DNA from: Nannocystis pusilla
GTDB taxonomy: Bacteria > Myxococcota_A > Polyangia > Nannocystales > Nannocystaceae
Assembly: GCF_026626665.1 (NCBI RefSeq)
Contig: NZ_JAPNKE010000002.1
Span: 166,501-230,500 of the forward strand
DNA length: 64,000 nt
Reading direction: 5' to 3'
The notes under the pieces were generated by a model that worked only from the letters and a program-made list of their open reading frames with translations, had not been told where the DNA came from and did not search any database. This document shows positions 39,196 to 48,171 of the stretch, one piece after another (the stretch's first letter is position 1; the number at the start of each line of letters is the position of its first letter). The translations under genes were made by a program, and so were the position numbers.

Positions 39196-42100
39196 CGCGC
39201 GGAGGCGGGCCTCGGGGGCGGCCTCGGAGCTCGCGAGGGCGCCCGCGAGGCCCAGGGTCGCGACGTCGTCGCGCGTGAGCACGGTGGGCAGAACCTGGTC
39301 GAGGGCGTCGAGCCAGGCCGCGAGCGGCCCGGCGGGCGGGCGCAGCAGGGCGTCGAGCAGGGCCGGGGCGGGCATGGGCTCGCCGAGTCGATCGCCGAGG
39401 TAGACCCACCGGCCGTCCTGCTCGGCGAAGGCGTGGGCCTCGAGGTCGAGCGCGAGGCCCTCGCGGGCGCCGAGGCGCAGGGCCGTGGCGTAGGCGGAGG
39501 CGAGCCGGACGAGCTGGTGCGGGCGCTCGGGCCCGGCGGCGGTGCGCAGCTCGGCGCCGAGGGCGGGCAGGTCGGGCACGATGTGCCACAAGACGTGATC
39601 GCCGGCGCCGACCGCCAGGGCGACCGCCGTGTCCGCGGGCAGCAGCGGGCCGAGACGCGCGGCGCGCCGGACGTGCTCGCGGAGGGCGGCCCGGCCGCGC
39701 TCGTCGTCGCCGAAGCGCCACTCGAGGCGGGTGCGCAGGCAGAAGCCGCCTGTCTTGTAGAGCATGCTCGAAGGGGCATGTCCTGAAAGACGGGCGCGGA
39801 CGAGCGGGCCGCCGGCGATCCGCTCGAGCACGTGACGACCGGCCGGGACCGGCCAGACGTGGCCGGGCGGGAGGTCCGGCCGGGGAACGGCGAGGTCGTC
39901 GGGCGCGGGCTCGGTGTCCGTGGCGGGCGACGGCGGGGTGTCCGCGGAGACAGGTTGGGAGGGCGGGGTCGAGACTGCGTAGATGTCCTCGGGGACAGGT
40001 GGAGCGGCGCCGTCTCCCGCGGCCGGCGAGGCTGCGGAGCGGATGTCCTCGGGGACAGGTAGGGCGTCTCCCGCGGCCGGCGAGGCTGCGGGGTGGATGT
40101 CCTCGGGGACAGGTATGGCATCTCCCGCGGCCGGCGAGGCTGCGGGGTGAATGTCCTCGGGGACAGGTCGAGCGGGGGCGCCGTCCCGCGCGGCGGCCGA
40201 GGATGAAGCATGAATGGCTTCGGGGACAGGTCGAGCGGGGGCGCTCGTGGCGTGGACTTCGGCGGCGTGCGCTGGCGGCCCGGCGGAACGGAGGTCCCCG
40301 GGGGCGTCGACGGGAGCGGCTGTCGTGGCTGTGCGGTCCTTCTCGCCGGGGAGAGAGGCCGGGAGCGCGTTCGCCGTGGGACTGTCCCCGCGGACGGCGT
40401 CGGACGAGGCCGACGCCGTCGCAGAGTCCGGCGGCGATCCAGCGTGGCTGTCCTCGAGGACAGCGGAGGGAGATGCCGCGGAGGCGCTGTCGTGCGGGCC
40501 GGGAGGGTCTCTCGGAGCGCGGTCCCCAGGGATGTGGACGAGCCGGGCGGGCATGGCTGAGTTGTCCTCCTGGGCAGGGCGGTCGGGAGGACGAGCGTCG
40601 CGGGGGGCGGGCGAGACGGTGCTGTCCTCCAGTACAGGTTGGCCGGGGGGATGATCGTCCTCGGGGAGGGGCGCGGGCGCGACGGAGCTGTCCGCGGGGA
40701 CAGGTCCTGGCGAGGCCGTGGCGGCCGCGGCGGCGCGGTCCCGCGGGACCTCTCGGCCGCGAGAATCACGGCCGGCGTCGCCGTGGACGGACGGCGCGGG
40801 TGTGCGGGACTCGGCGCCCCAAGCGGGTCGTTCGGGCGGATGGCCGGCTTCGGAGAGGTGGGCGAGCGGGACGGCGGAGCTGTCCTCCTGGACAGGTATT
40901 GCGAAGGCGCGGCCGTCCGCGGGGGCAGCCGCGGCGTCCTGCCGGTCGGGCCCGGAGGCGGTCGAAGAGAGGCTGTCCTCGGAGACATGTGCAGGCGTGG
41001 GCGCGGCGTCGTGCCGGTCGGGCTCGGAGGCGGCCGATGAGAGGCTGTCCTCGGGGACATGTGCAGGCGTGGGCGCGGCGTCTTGCCGGTCGGGCTCGGA
41101 GGCGGCCGGAGAGAGGCTGTCCTCGGGGACATGTGCAGGCGGCGAGGGGGCGGCGTCCTCCCGGTCGGGCCCGGAGGCGTGCGTCTCGCGGGGTCGAAGA
41201 TCCGGCGTGTCGTCCGGGGCGGAGGGCGCGGCCTCGTCGGCGTCCTGCGGGGAGGCTGCGGGGTCGGGCGGCTCCTCGCTCAGGGGCGGCGCTTCGGTCG
41301 GCCAGCGGTCGCGGAGGGTGCCGTGGCTCGGGGGGCGAAGGTCGAGAGGGCGCCGCCGGGCGCGTCGGGCTCGGAGCGAGCTTCCTCGAGATCGAACGGC
41401 TCGGCGACGGCGACGGGCGCGTCGGCGTGGGCGAGCACGGGCGGCGGCGGGACGCGGACGGTCGGGGCCGGGGGCGAGGGGATGTCGGGCAGCTCGACGT
41501 GCGGGGTCGGCTCGATGAACATGGCCGACACGGGGATCTTCGGCCGCGCGGGGCGTTCGGCGGCGGGTCTTTCGGACATGCTCTCGGGGACATGTCGTGT
41601 GCGCGGGCGGGCCGGAGCGTCGTCGCCGGCGAACGGCGTGGTCCGCTTGGCCGAGCGGATGTAGACGACCCGGCCCTCGTCCGGCTGCGGGCGCGACGGG
41701 CCGCGGCGGGCCTCGTCGTCGGCGCTGCGGTGGGTGCCGATGCTCTCGATCGTCTGCAGCGCGGCGCGCAGCTGCTCGGCGGTTCCGGCCTGGCCGGCGA
41801 GGGCGCCCAGGCCCTCGCGGGCGGTGCGCTGCTTCATCTGCCGCACGGCGGCACGGATCGCGCCGACCGCGGTCTCGCGGACGCCGATGCCGGCGGAGGC
41901 CTGGGCGCCGATCACCGGCACGTCGGGCCCGAGGCGCAGCGCGGCCCTGCTCGTGCGGCAGCATGGCGCTCGGGAGGTCCTGCTTGTTGGCCTGGACCAG
42001 CAGCGGCACGTGCACCGCGCTCCTGCCGAGGTGCTCGCGCAGGCTGTCGAGCATCTCGCGCGCCGAGTCCTGGCCGGACACGGCGCTGTCGCACACCAGC

Positions 42101-42399
42101 ACGACGACGTCGGCGCCGCGCAAGATGTGGGCGCGCCGCGGCTCGAGGCTCTTGTGGCCGGGCACGGTGACGACCTGGACCTGCAGCTGTTGGCCGTCGA
42201 GCACGCCGCCGTCGAAGCTGAACCAGTCGAAGAAGATCGTGCGACCGGTGGCCGCCGGGTGGACCTGCAGCTCGTCGCCGGGCCTGGTGCCGAAGATGCG
42301 CGCGAGCTGCTCGACGTTGGTGGTCTTGCCGGCGCGGCCGGGCCCGTCATAGACGATGCGCAGGACGATCCGCGCGCGGTCTGGTTCGAAGACTGCCAT
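39175..42399 (-). CDS. MglA-like GTPase with long Pro/Ala linker and unknown C-terminal domain, frameshifted
   Basis: Residues 1-150 are a small Ras-like GTPase: P-loop GPGRAGKT (19-26), VTVPGHKS as switch II (80-84), NKQD (138-141). The opening resembles MglA/SofG-type proteins that set cell polarity in myxobacteria. Then GPDVPVIGAQ...IGTHRSAD follows in another frame from ~41946 to ~41331, where a GGGGGG run returns it to the first frame. A ~450-residue Pro/Ala/Asp linker and a ~255-residue C-terminal domain (VLERIAGGPLVRARLSG, GLALDLEAHAFAEQDGRWVY) follow; the last motif recalls kinase-like folds. The upstream genes encode a roadblock protein and a response regulator, so this is probably an MglA/MglB-type polarity module. 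Two compensating single-base changes suggest indels. Confidence 0.75.
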   Translation of the reverse strand: MAVFEPDRARIVLRIVYDGPGRAGKTTNVEQLARIFGTRPGDELQVHPAATGRTIFFDWFSFDGGVLDGQQLQVQVVTVPGHKSLEPRRAHILRGADVVVLVCDSAVSGQDSAREMLDSLREHLGRSAVHVPLLVQANKQDLPSAMLPHEQGRAAPRARRAGDRRPGLRRHRRPRDRGRRDPCRRAADEAAHRPRGPGRPRRPGRNRRAAARRAADDREHRHPPQRRRRGPPRPVAPAAGRGPGRLHPLGQADHAVRRRRRSGPPAHTTCPREHVRKTRRRTPRAAEDPRVGHVHRADPARRAARHPLAPGPDRPRPAAARARPRRRARRRRRAVRSRGSSLRARRARRRPLDLRPPSHGTLRDRWPTEAPPLSEEPPDPAASPQDADEAAPSAPDDTPDLRPRETHASGPDREDAAPSPPAHVPEDSLSPAASEPDRQDAAPTPAHVPEDSLSSAASEPDRHDAAPTPAHVSEDSLSSTASGPDRQDAAAAPADGRAFAIPVQEDSSAVPLAHLSEAGHPPERPAWGAESRTPAPSVHGDAGRDSRGREVPRDRAAAAATASPGPVPADSSVAPAPLPEDDHPPGQPVLEDSTVSPAPRDARPPDRPAQEDNSAMPARLVHIPGDRAPRDPPGPHDSASAASPSAVLEDSHAGSPPDSATASASSDAVRGDSPTANALPASLPGEKDRTATTAAPVDAPGDLRSAGPPAHAAEVHATSAPARPVPEAIHASSSAAARDGAPARPVPEDIHPAASPAAGDAIPVPEDIHPAASPAAGDALPVPEDIRSAASPAAGDGAAPPVPEDIYAVSTPPSQPVSADTPPSPATDTEPAPDDLAVPRPDLPPGHVWPVPAGRHVLERIAGGPLVRARLSGHAPSSMLYKTGGFCLRTRLEWRFGDDERGRAALREHVRRAARLGPLLPADTAVALAVGAGDHVLWHIVPDLPALGAELRTAAGPERPHQLVRLASAYATALRLGAREGLALDLEAHAFAEQDGRWVYLGDRLGEPMPAPALLDALLRPPAGPLAAWLDALDQVLPTVLTRDDVATLGLAGALASSEAAPEARLRALLERCA
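39938..41137. repeat. Array of TGTCC/GGACA palindromes within the GTPase linker
   Basis: At least a dozen copies of a ~18-bp palindrome lie within the linker-coding part, for example 39983-40000, 40043-40060, 40097-40114, 40151-40168 (all ATGTCCTCGGGGACAGGT), 40447-40464 (GCTGTCCTCGAGGACAGC, perfect), and 40972, 41044, 41116 (GCTGTCCTCGG(G/A)GACATGT). On the coding strand they read P-V-P-E-D-I or V-P-E-D-S, so the peptide repeats HPAASPAAGD-PVPEDI and DAAPTPAH-VPEDSL follow the DNA palindrome. Confidence 0.8.
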
Positions 42400-42454
42400 G
42401 TCCGGATCCTCCCCTGCGTCCCCTGCATCCCCTGCACGATCTGCGTGATCTGCA

Positions 42455-43588
42455 TCATGGCGCCAGCGATTCGACCAGCCCGATCTGCGCGCGCAGCTGC
42501 GCCCATCCGAGGCCGATGCTGATCGACCGGTCGGTGCAGAGGAGGAGCGCCCACTCGCGGCTGGCGAGGCGCCGGGCGAAGATGTAGTGCTCGGCGGCGG
42601 TCAGCTGGACCTCGTGCAGCCGGCCGAGCGCGATCCGGCCGCCGAACAGGTCGACGCCCGCCGCGGCCAGGGCGGCCTCGGGCAGCGCGACCGCGCCGCG
42701 GCGACGCTCGTGGTGGCCGACCAGGACGCCGCGCGCGAGGTCGACGACGCTGCAGGCGAGCGCGCCGTCGACCGACTCGGCCAGGCGCCGGCACGCGGCG
42801 TCGGCCACGGGGAGGCGCGCGGGGCTCTCGGCCGGCGGGGGCGCGGCGGGCTCGTCGTCGACGATGCCATCGAGCTCGAACACGGTCTGGCCGACCTCCG
42901 CGCGGCGGTGCTCGTGCTGCTCCTCGTCGAGCTGGCTGAGGCTGGCCAGCAGCAGCTGATCGAAGGGGGCGTCGATGGTGGGGACGACGTCCGCTTCGAG
43001 GCTGGTGGTGTGCAGCGTGCCCGAGGAGCTGGCGAGGATCGCTCGCAAGGCGGCGCAGCCGGAGGCGGAGCCGTGGGCGGCGTCGATGATCTCGCCGCGG
43101 CGGAAGTGGATCTTGCTGGGCGGCTGGTCGGCGTGGGTGACGACGATCGTGACCGAGCGCTGCGAGAGGTGGAACATCTGCGCCATGTCGATGAGCGACA
43201 GGCCGTGGACGCTGCCCTGAAACCCGGTCTCGCAGTCGATCGCCTTCTGGATCGATCGAAGCAGCTCGGCGGAGGAGAACGGCTTGAGGAGGATGTCGAC
43301 CGCGCCGAGCTCGGTGGCGATCTGATGATCGCGCGCGGAGGCGTGGGCGCTCATGAGGATCGTGCGCGTCCGTCGCGACACGCTCGGCAGCAGCTTGAGC
43401 AGGTCGAGCCCGTCGGGGCCGCCCAGCCGCAGGTCGGTCAGCACCACGTCGGCCGGCTGCTTCGCCAGCGCCGCCAGAGCCGAGTGGACCGAGGCCGCCG
43501 ACGCGACCTGGAAGCCGCGCCCTTCGAGCTCGCGCGTCAGCGCGCTGCGGAACTGCGAATCGTCGTCGACGATGAACAGCGAAGCCAA
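42455..43588 (-). CDS. Response regulator with DUF4388 and C-terminal roadblock-like domain
   Basis: 377 residues. REC domain 1-120: acidic pair D8/D9, phosphorylatable Asp52 in LTDLRLGGPDG, Ser80 and Lys102 in LLKPFSS. DUF4388 (PATAN) at ~122-200: FQGSVHGLSLIDMAQMFHLS, GEIIDAAHG and TLHTTSLEAD. The ~150 residues after it contain a roadblock/LC7-like part (ACSVVDLARGVLVGHHE, EHYIFARRLASREWALLLCT). DUF4388/PATAN proteins often link two-component signalling to Mgl-type GTPases. It lies between the LC7 gene and the GTPase gene, with 67 and 55 bp between, on the same strand. Confidence 0.88.
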   Translation of the reverse strand: MASLFIVDDDSQFRSALTRELEGRGFQVASAASVHSALAALAKQPADVVLTDLRLGGPDGLDLLKLLPSVSRRTRTILMSAHASARDHQIATELGAVDILLKPFSSAELLRSIQKAIDCETGFQGSVHGLSLIDMAQMFHLSQRSVTIVVTHADQPPSKIHFRRGEIIDAAHGSASGCAALRAILASSSGTLHTTSLEADVVPTIDAPFDQLLLASLSQLDEEQHEHRRAEVGQTVFELDGIVDDEPAAPPPAESPARLPVADAACRRLAESVDGALACSVVDLARGVLVGHHERRRGAVALPEAALAAAGVDLFGGRIALGRLHEVQLTAAEHYIFARRLASREWALLLCTDRSISIGLGWAQLRAQIGLVESLAP

Positions 43589-43655
43589 AATACACGCCTC
43601 CAGTGCCGGCGCCGACGCACGAGCTCGGTGCGCCGACGCGTCGGTCCAGGCCGGG

Positions 43656-44021
43656 CTAGAGCGTCGTCGCCTGCTCGATCTCGGCCAGGCTGCGGCGCGC
43701 CATCGCCAGGTTGGTCCGGCTGCGCTCGCAAGCGAGGTAGTAGAAGACCGCCGGCGTGCGCCGCAGCGGGCGGATGATGTGGTACTGCTTGCCGAGCGTG
43801 ATGAGGATGTCCTCGAGCTCGTCGGCGAGCCGCAGGCTGCTCATCGCCTTGAGCTTGGCCTGGACGACGTTCGTGTTGGCGGCGGCGGCGACCTCGATGT
43901 CGAACGCGGCGGTTCCGCCGGCGGTCGCGAGCGTCATGCCGCTCTCACTATCGACAATCGCCGCGGCGATCGCTCCGTCAATCTCCATCGCCTTCTTGAC
44001 CTGATTCGATGTATTACCCAT
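43656..44021 (-). CDS. Roadblock/LC7 (MglB-like) protein
   Basis: 121 residues with the roadblock/LC7 fold: KKAMEIDGAIAAAIVDSESG, MTLATAGGTAAFDIEVAAAA, NTNVVQAKLKAMSSL, LEDILITLGKQYHIIRPL, FYYLACERSRTNLAMARRSL. In MglB such proteins act as GTPase-activating partners of MglA; the gene heads an operon with a GTPase, so a GAP role is likely. Perfect ribosome binding site (AAGGAG, seven bases before ATG 44021). A weak sigma-70-like promoter, TTGCCT-17-GATGAT, ends about 90 bases upstream (minus strand), low confidence. Confidence 0.85.
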   Translation of the reverse strand: MGNTSNQVKKAMEIDGAIAAAIVDSESGMTLATAGGTAAFDIEVAAAANTNVVQAKLKAMSSLRLADELEDILITLGKQYHIIRPLRRTPAVFYYLACERSRTNLAMARRSLAEIEQATTL

Positions 44022-44543
44022 GACAAATCTCCTTGGCGGGACCGCTCGGCGTGAACGGTTCCAGTGCGATCGCTATCGGATTCGACGCCCTGTCATCATC
44101 GCAAGGACGAGCTTGGAAGGCAACCAAAAAGAGAACAGGTGTCCGGTCGCCGATCGTCATACACATGTGATTGGGAAAAACGATGGGAGTGACGTCGCGG
44201 CAGGATCGACGCGCCTCGCCGATGCCGCCGCAAGCGACAATGAGGGGCGCCGAGCGCGGGTCGAGGCATTGTGAAGACGGGTGAACCGGCCTTCGGCGGC
44301 GATTTCGCGCTGACAGGATTGTGGCGTCCGGGGGGCTGGCGCCCGTTCGCGGCCGTCGGCGTCGACGGGCGGAACAGCTCGCTTTGCGTCGAGACCGTGA
44401 GAACGGCGTCCTTACGGTGATTCGTCGGCGGCCCGGGCGCGCGACGATTGTTTCGCGCGGCGGGCGGCGATTGTTCGCGGCGGTGCGCCGAGCCGCGAGC
44501 GCGGGGTGTTGTGAACACAGGGGGCCGGTATTGCGGGCGGCGG

Positions 44544-44573
44544 ATGTGGGCAGAGCGCGAGCCCTGCCCACAT
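44544..44573. other. Stem-loop with 10-bp stem
   Basis: ATGTGGGCAG and CTGCCCACAT flank AGCGCGAGCC. No gene ends close by, so its role (terminator, RNA structure or protein site) is open. Confidence 0.55.
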
Positions 44574-44805
44574 TCCTCGCGCCGGGGCGATCGCCCGGGG
44601 CGCGGGTGGCGGCGCGGCCCACATCGGCGTCGCGGCCGCGAGAGGGCGCTGGCGGCCGCGGCGGCGCCGCGCAGCCGTCGCTGCCGCAGCGGTCGACGAG
44701 TCCGATGATTCCCGGCCGCGGGTCGGAGGGCACAGGGGTTGGACCGGGCGACGGCGGCGATTTGCAAGCCGACGCGGCCGCTCCGGCGCGCGCGGCGGTC
44801 GAATG

Positions 44806-44833
44806 CGCGTATTCGCAGATCTGCGAATACGCG
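44806..44833. promoter_or_regulatory. 28-bp perfect palindrome
   Basis: Each half is CGCGTATTCGCAGA. It lies 170 bp past the end of the glycosyltransferase-like gene and about 785 bp upstream of the LC7 start. Length and symmetry fit a dimeric repressor site or a recombination site more than a terminator. No second copy seen in this window. Confidence 0.6.
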
Positions 44834-45003
44834 AAATCGCTCGCGCGTGCTGCCGCGATTCGCTGCAGTCGGCCCACGCCGGGAGAATGGTGCGGGCCGG
44901 CGGTGACGCCGTGGGCGCGGGGCTTTGTCCGCCGTTTACGTCGTTATTCGGCCGACGCGTGGCGGCGCCGGGGCGGCCGCGGTAAGGCCGCAGAGGCGAC
45001 GAT

Positions 45004-46821
45004 TCACGCGAGCGTGACGCCGAGCCGGTGACCGGCCTCGACGAGCTCGGCGGTGGTCCGCTCGATGTCGGGCCAGGCGACGAGGAGTTCGCCGAAGCGG
45101 GCCACGAGCCGCTGGGCGCGGGCGAGGGCGTGGTCGGGATCGCCGCCGTCGCCGAGGAGGTCGCGCGGGGCCGGATATTCGCGGGTGGCGGCGTGCTCGG
45201 CGAGGGCGTCGAGGTGGCGCCGGACGTCGTCGGCCCAGTAGGACGGACCGCCGCCGTGTCGCGCCAGCAAGATCTCGAGGTGGCGGGCGTAGAGCTCCTT
45301 CTGCCGCCACAGACGCAGGGCGACGAAGGCCCGGAAGTCGGCGGGGGCGAGCCGGCCGAGCTCGCGCAGGTGGGCGCCGAGGGCGGGCATGGGGAGCGGC
45401 GAGGCGGCCGCGCGCACGCACTGGACGACGATCTCGCCGAGGCGGACCCAGCCGCCCGGACGCCAGACGTCGCCCTCGGCCCAGGACCGCTCCGCGACTG
45501 GCTCATGGACCAGGGCCGATGGGACATGTCCGAAGAGCGTGGTGTCGTCGAGGGCGCGCAGGGTGGTGCGGAACACGCCGTCCTCGTAGCGGCCGACGGG
45601 GAAGAAGGGCGGCAGGAGGTCGCGGTGGTCGAGGCCGAGGACGGCGCCCTGGCAGTAGCGGCCGTCGCCGACGGTGGCGCGGCGGACGAGGCGGAGGGCC
45701 TGGCGGGTCGAGGCGAGCGCGCGCCGGTAGGTTTCCTCGGAGGCGAGCAAGCGCTCGCGGTTGGCCCGGTCGAACAGGAGGCACCAGGTCGGGGCGTACC
45801 AGCCGAGGTCGCCGAGGAGGCCCTGGAAGGTGACGCGCACGCGGCCCTGGCCGCCGCGCAGGCGGCGGAGGATGGCGCGGTCGAGGCAGTCGTCGAGCTC
45901 GATCGGGGCGCCGGCGGGCACGGCGGCGAGCAGGGCGGGCAGCGGGCGGCCGAGCATCTCGGCGTGACCGTCGAGGGCCTCGCGGTCCGACCAGCGCGCG
46001 GCGGCGTGAGCAGCGGCGCGGTCGGGGTAGAACCAGATGTCCTGCGGCTGGTAGTTGTCGTAGCCCTCGCCGTCGCCGGTGAACAGGCTGAGGCCGGGCA
46101 GGGGATCGGGCGGGTCGACGGGGCGGGCGATCACGTCGTCGTCGAGGCAGACGAAGCGGCGGCCGACGGCGCGGAGGAGGAGGGCGTTGCGACCTGTCCC
46201 ATAGGCCATGCCGGTGCGCTCGGGGTCGGCGAGGGCGAAGGCGAGGAGGTCGGGGTCGTGGCCGCGGGCGGCGAGGCGAGCGATGAATTCGCGGCGCTCG
46301 TCGGCGCCGACGTAGACGAGGCGGGCCGCGTGCGCGCGCGCGAGGCCGGCGAGGCGGGCGCGGTAGTCGGCGCGGACGGACGGATCGCTCGAGCCGTCGG
46401 CGACGACGAGCTCGCGGTCGCGCGCGAACCGGCGGGCGTCGAGGAGCAGCGAGGCGACCGCGCGCTCGGCCGCGGCGGGACGATCGGCGCTGGGGATGGC
46501 GACGAGATCGATCGGCGGCGGCGCTTCGTCGGGCACGCAGACGCGCCGGAGGTCGGCGAAGGAGACGAACATGCCGGCGTCGGCGAGCGCGAGCAGGCCG
46601 CTCTGGATGTTGGCGGCCTCCTCGGCCGGGCAGCCGCGGGTGGCGAGGTCGATGTGCTCGGCGAGCGGCCGGAAGCGGCGCGCGGCGACGAGGGCGTCGG
46701 CGGCCGCGCGCGCGACGACGCGGGCCTCGCGGCTGTGGACGCCGTAGACGAGGACGTTGTCGCGGGCGAGGTCGCGGCAGACTACGTCGCAGCAGCGGAC
46801 AGGCGTGGGGTCGAGGGTCAC
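45004..46821 (-). CDS. Glycosyltransferase-like protein, possibly with an RRE/PqqD-like N-terminus
   Basis: 605 residues. Residues ~1-100 are helical with a winged-helix look (ATRGCPAEEAANIQSGLLAL, ADAGMFVSFADLRRVC). Residues ~105-400 resemble a GT-A fold: PIDLVAIPSADRPAAAERAV, a nucleotide-binding-like VVADGSSD, and RRFVCLDDDVIARPVDP, where DDD could bind the metal and sugar nucleotide; PIELDDCLDRAILRRLRGGQ follows. No family is recognised with confidence. It is the last gene (leftmost) of a possible biosynthetic cluster, 150 bp beyond an O-methyltransferase. The RRE/PqqD idea is weak. Confidence 0.65.
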   Translation of the reverse strand: MTLDPTPVRCCDVVCRDLARDNVLVYGVHSREARVVARAAADALVAARRFRPLAEHIDLATRGCPAEEAANIQSGLLALADAGMFVSFADLRRVCVPDEAPPPIDLVAIPSADRPAAAERAVASLLLDARRFARDRELVVADGSSDPSVRADYRARLAGLARAHAARLVYVGADERREFIARLAARGHDPDLLAFALADPERTGMAYGTGRNALLLRAVGRRFVCLDDDVIARPVDPPDPLPGLSLFTGDGEGYDNYQPQDIWFYPDRAAAHAAARWSDREALDGHAEMLGRPLPALLAAVPAGAPIELDDCLDRAILRRLRGGQGRVRVTFQGLLGDLGWYAPTWCLLFDRANRERLLASEETYRRALASTRQALRLVRRATVGDGRYCQGAVLGLDHRDLLPPFFPVGRYEDGVFRTTLRALDDTTLFGHVPSALVHEPVAERSWAEGDVWRPGGWVRLGEIVVQCVRAAASPLPMPALGAHLRELGRLAPADFRAFVALRLWRQKELYARHLEILLARHGGGPSYWADDVRRHLDALAEHAATREYPAPRDLLGDGGDPDHALARAQRLVARFGELLVAWPDIERTTAELVEAGHRLGVTLA

Positions 46822-46972
46822 AGCGGACCTCGCGGGCCGCGACGGCGAAGCGTCGTCGGCGGAGACGTGAGCAGCATCGCGGTGACGCGCGCGAGGATGG
46901 GGCGAGCCGAGGAGGATCGACGGGGCGCTCGCGGCGGCGCGACGGGTCGGCGGTTCGCGGTCTCGCTGCGCT

Positions 46973-48100
46973 TCACTTGCGAGCCTCGACGAGGGCGAAC
47001 GGGGGGACGACGCTGCGCGCGCGGATGTCGTGGAAGCCGACGCGCGCGAGCAGGCGGCTCAGTTCGTCGCAGCGCCACGGCGGGTTCCAGCCCCAGGCGT
47101 GGCGGTCGTCGCTGGGATCGGTGAGGGGGACGCGCTGCAGTTCGTGGCGGTTCCAGGCCATCCACAGGGCGACGAGGGCGGCGAGCGAGCGGTCGTGGGC
47201 GGGGTCGCCGGTGGCGAAGAAGTCGACCAGGGCGAGCGTGCCGCCGGGGGCCAGCGCGGCGTGGAGGCGCGCGGCCCAGCCCTCGGCGCCGCTGCGATCG
47301 AGGCCGGAGAACAGGCGGTTGGCGGTCAGCAGATCGATGGCCGGCGGGAGCGGCTCGTGGAGGACGTTGACGGGGTGCAGGGCGACGTCGAGGCCCTCGG
47401 CGCGCAGGTCTGCGGCGGTGGCGGCGAGGTAGGCGGGATCTTTGTAAGTGACCTCGGCGGCGTGGACCTGCAGGTGCGGCGCGGATGCCTTGAGGATCGC
47501 GGCGAAGGCCGCGGGCCCGGCCCCGACGTCGCAGACGACGCGGTGGGCCCGGAGGTCGCGCGGGCCGTGGGCGCGCGCCAGCAAGGAGGCAGTGTCGCGG
47601 AAGTAGTCGCGGCTGGCCTCGTTGAAGGCGGCGCGGGCGCGGAAGTAGTCGGCCTGGGCGCCGGCGTCGGCGGCCGGGGACCACACGCGGCGATCGGCTC
47701 GCCTGGTGTCGCGCAGGGCGGCGGGCAGAGCGGCGATGGCGTCGACGTAGCGGCGGTGACGATCGACGAGACCGAGCAGGCGCAGCGGCGAGTCTTCCAA
47801 GAAGAAAGTGCGGGACAGGGCGGTGAGCTCGTAGCGACGGTCGCGGAGGGCGAACAGGCCGAAGCCGCTGCCGAGCTCGAGGAGCATCTCGAGCGCGGCG
47901 TCGCCGGTGCGATCGGCCTGCTCGGCGGCGAGCCAGTCGAGAGTGGCGGGGCCGCGGGCGAGGCGGGCCAGGAGATCGAGGTCGAGGGCGCCGAGCAGGA
48001 CGGGCAGGGCGGCAGCGTCGAGGCACAGCGCGACGGCGGCGGCGAGCAGGTCGTCGGGGACCTGGGCGATCGCGGCGAGCGTGGGCAAGGCGGGCGGCAT
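46973..48100 (-). CDS. SAM-dependent methyltransferase (O-methyltransferase type)
   Basis: 375 residues. A helical N-terminal dimerisation part (LLAAAVALCLDAAALPVLLG) and a Rossmann SAM-binding domain: HRVVCDVGAGPAAFAAIL, EVTYKDPAYLAATAADL, VLHEPLPPAIDLLTANRLFS, LAPGGTLALVDFF. This is the COMT-like class (Methyltransf_2/12) that methylates hydroxy or other groups of small molecules. ATG 48100 is preferred over a TTG 36 bases upstream. Minus-strand neighbour of a second O-methyltransferase; the two are 305 bp apart with a minisatellite between. Confidence 0.82.
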   Translation of the reverse strand: MPPALPTLAAIAQVPDDLLAAAVALCLDAAALPVLLGALDLDLLARLARGPATLDWLAAEQADRTGDAALEMLLELGSGFGLFALRDRRYELTALSRTFFLEDSPLRLLGLVDRHRRYVDAIAALPAALRDTRRADRRVWSPAADAGAQADYFRARAAFNEASRDYFRDTASLLARAHGPRDLRAHRVVCDVGAGPAAFAAILKASAPHLQVHAAEVTYKDPAYLAATAADLRAEGLDVALHPVNVLHEPLPPAIDLLTANRLFSGLDRSGAEGWAARLHAALAPGGTLALVDFFATGDPAHDRSLAALVALWMAWNRHELQRVPLTDPSDDRHAWGWNPPWRCDELSRLLARVGFHDIRARSVVPPFALVEARK

Positions 48101-48171
48101 CAGTTGCGGGGGTGCGACGGAGTTTCGTGAAAGCAAGGCAGCGTCGGTCGCGGGCGAGGTGCGGCGGCGCT

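Larger units (their letters stand above)
44022..45003. other. Large intergenic region with palindromes and repeats
   Basis: Nearly 1 kb between the LC7 gene start and the end of the glycosyltransferase-like gene. It contains a 28-bp perfect palindrome (44806-44833), a 10-bp stem-loop (44544-44573) and a pair of related direct repeats (about 44246-44292 and 44484-44530, sharing GCGCCGAGC-CGCGGG and TTGTGAA-ACA). The LC7 operon promoter lies near 44030-44130. No protein-coding frame is supported. Confidence 0.55.

Noticed and set aside
44020..44274. Small plus-strand gene opposite the LC7 promoter
   Set aside because: No ribosome binding site and it covers the ribosome binding site and promoter region of the LC7 gene; translation looks random.
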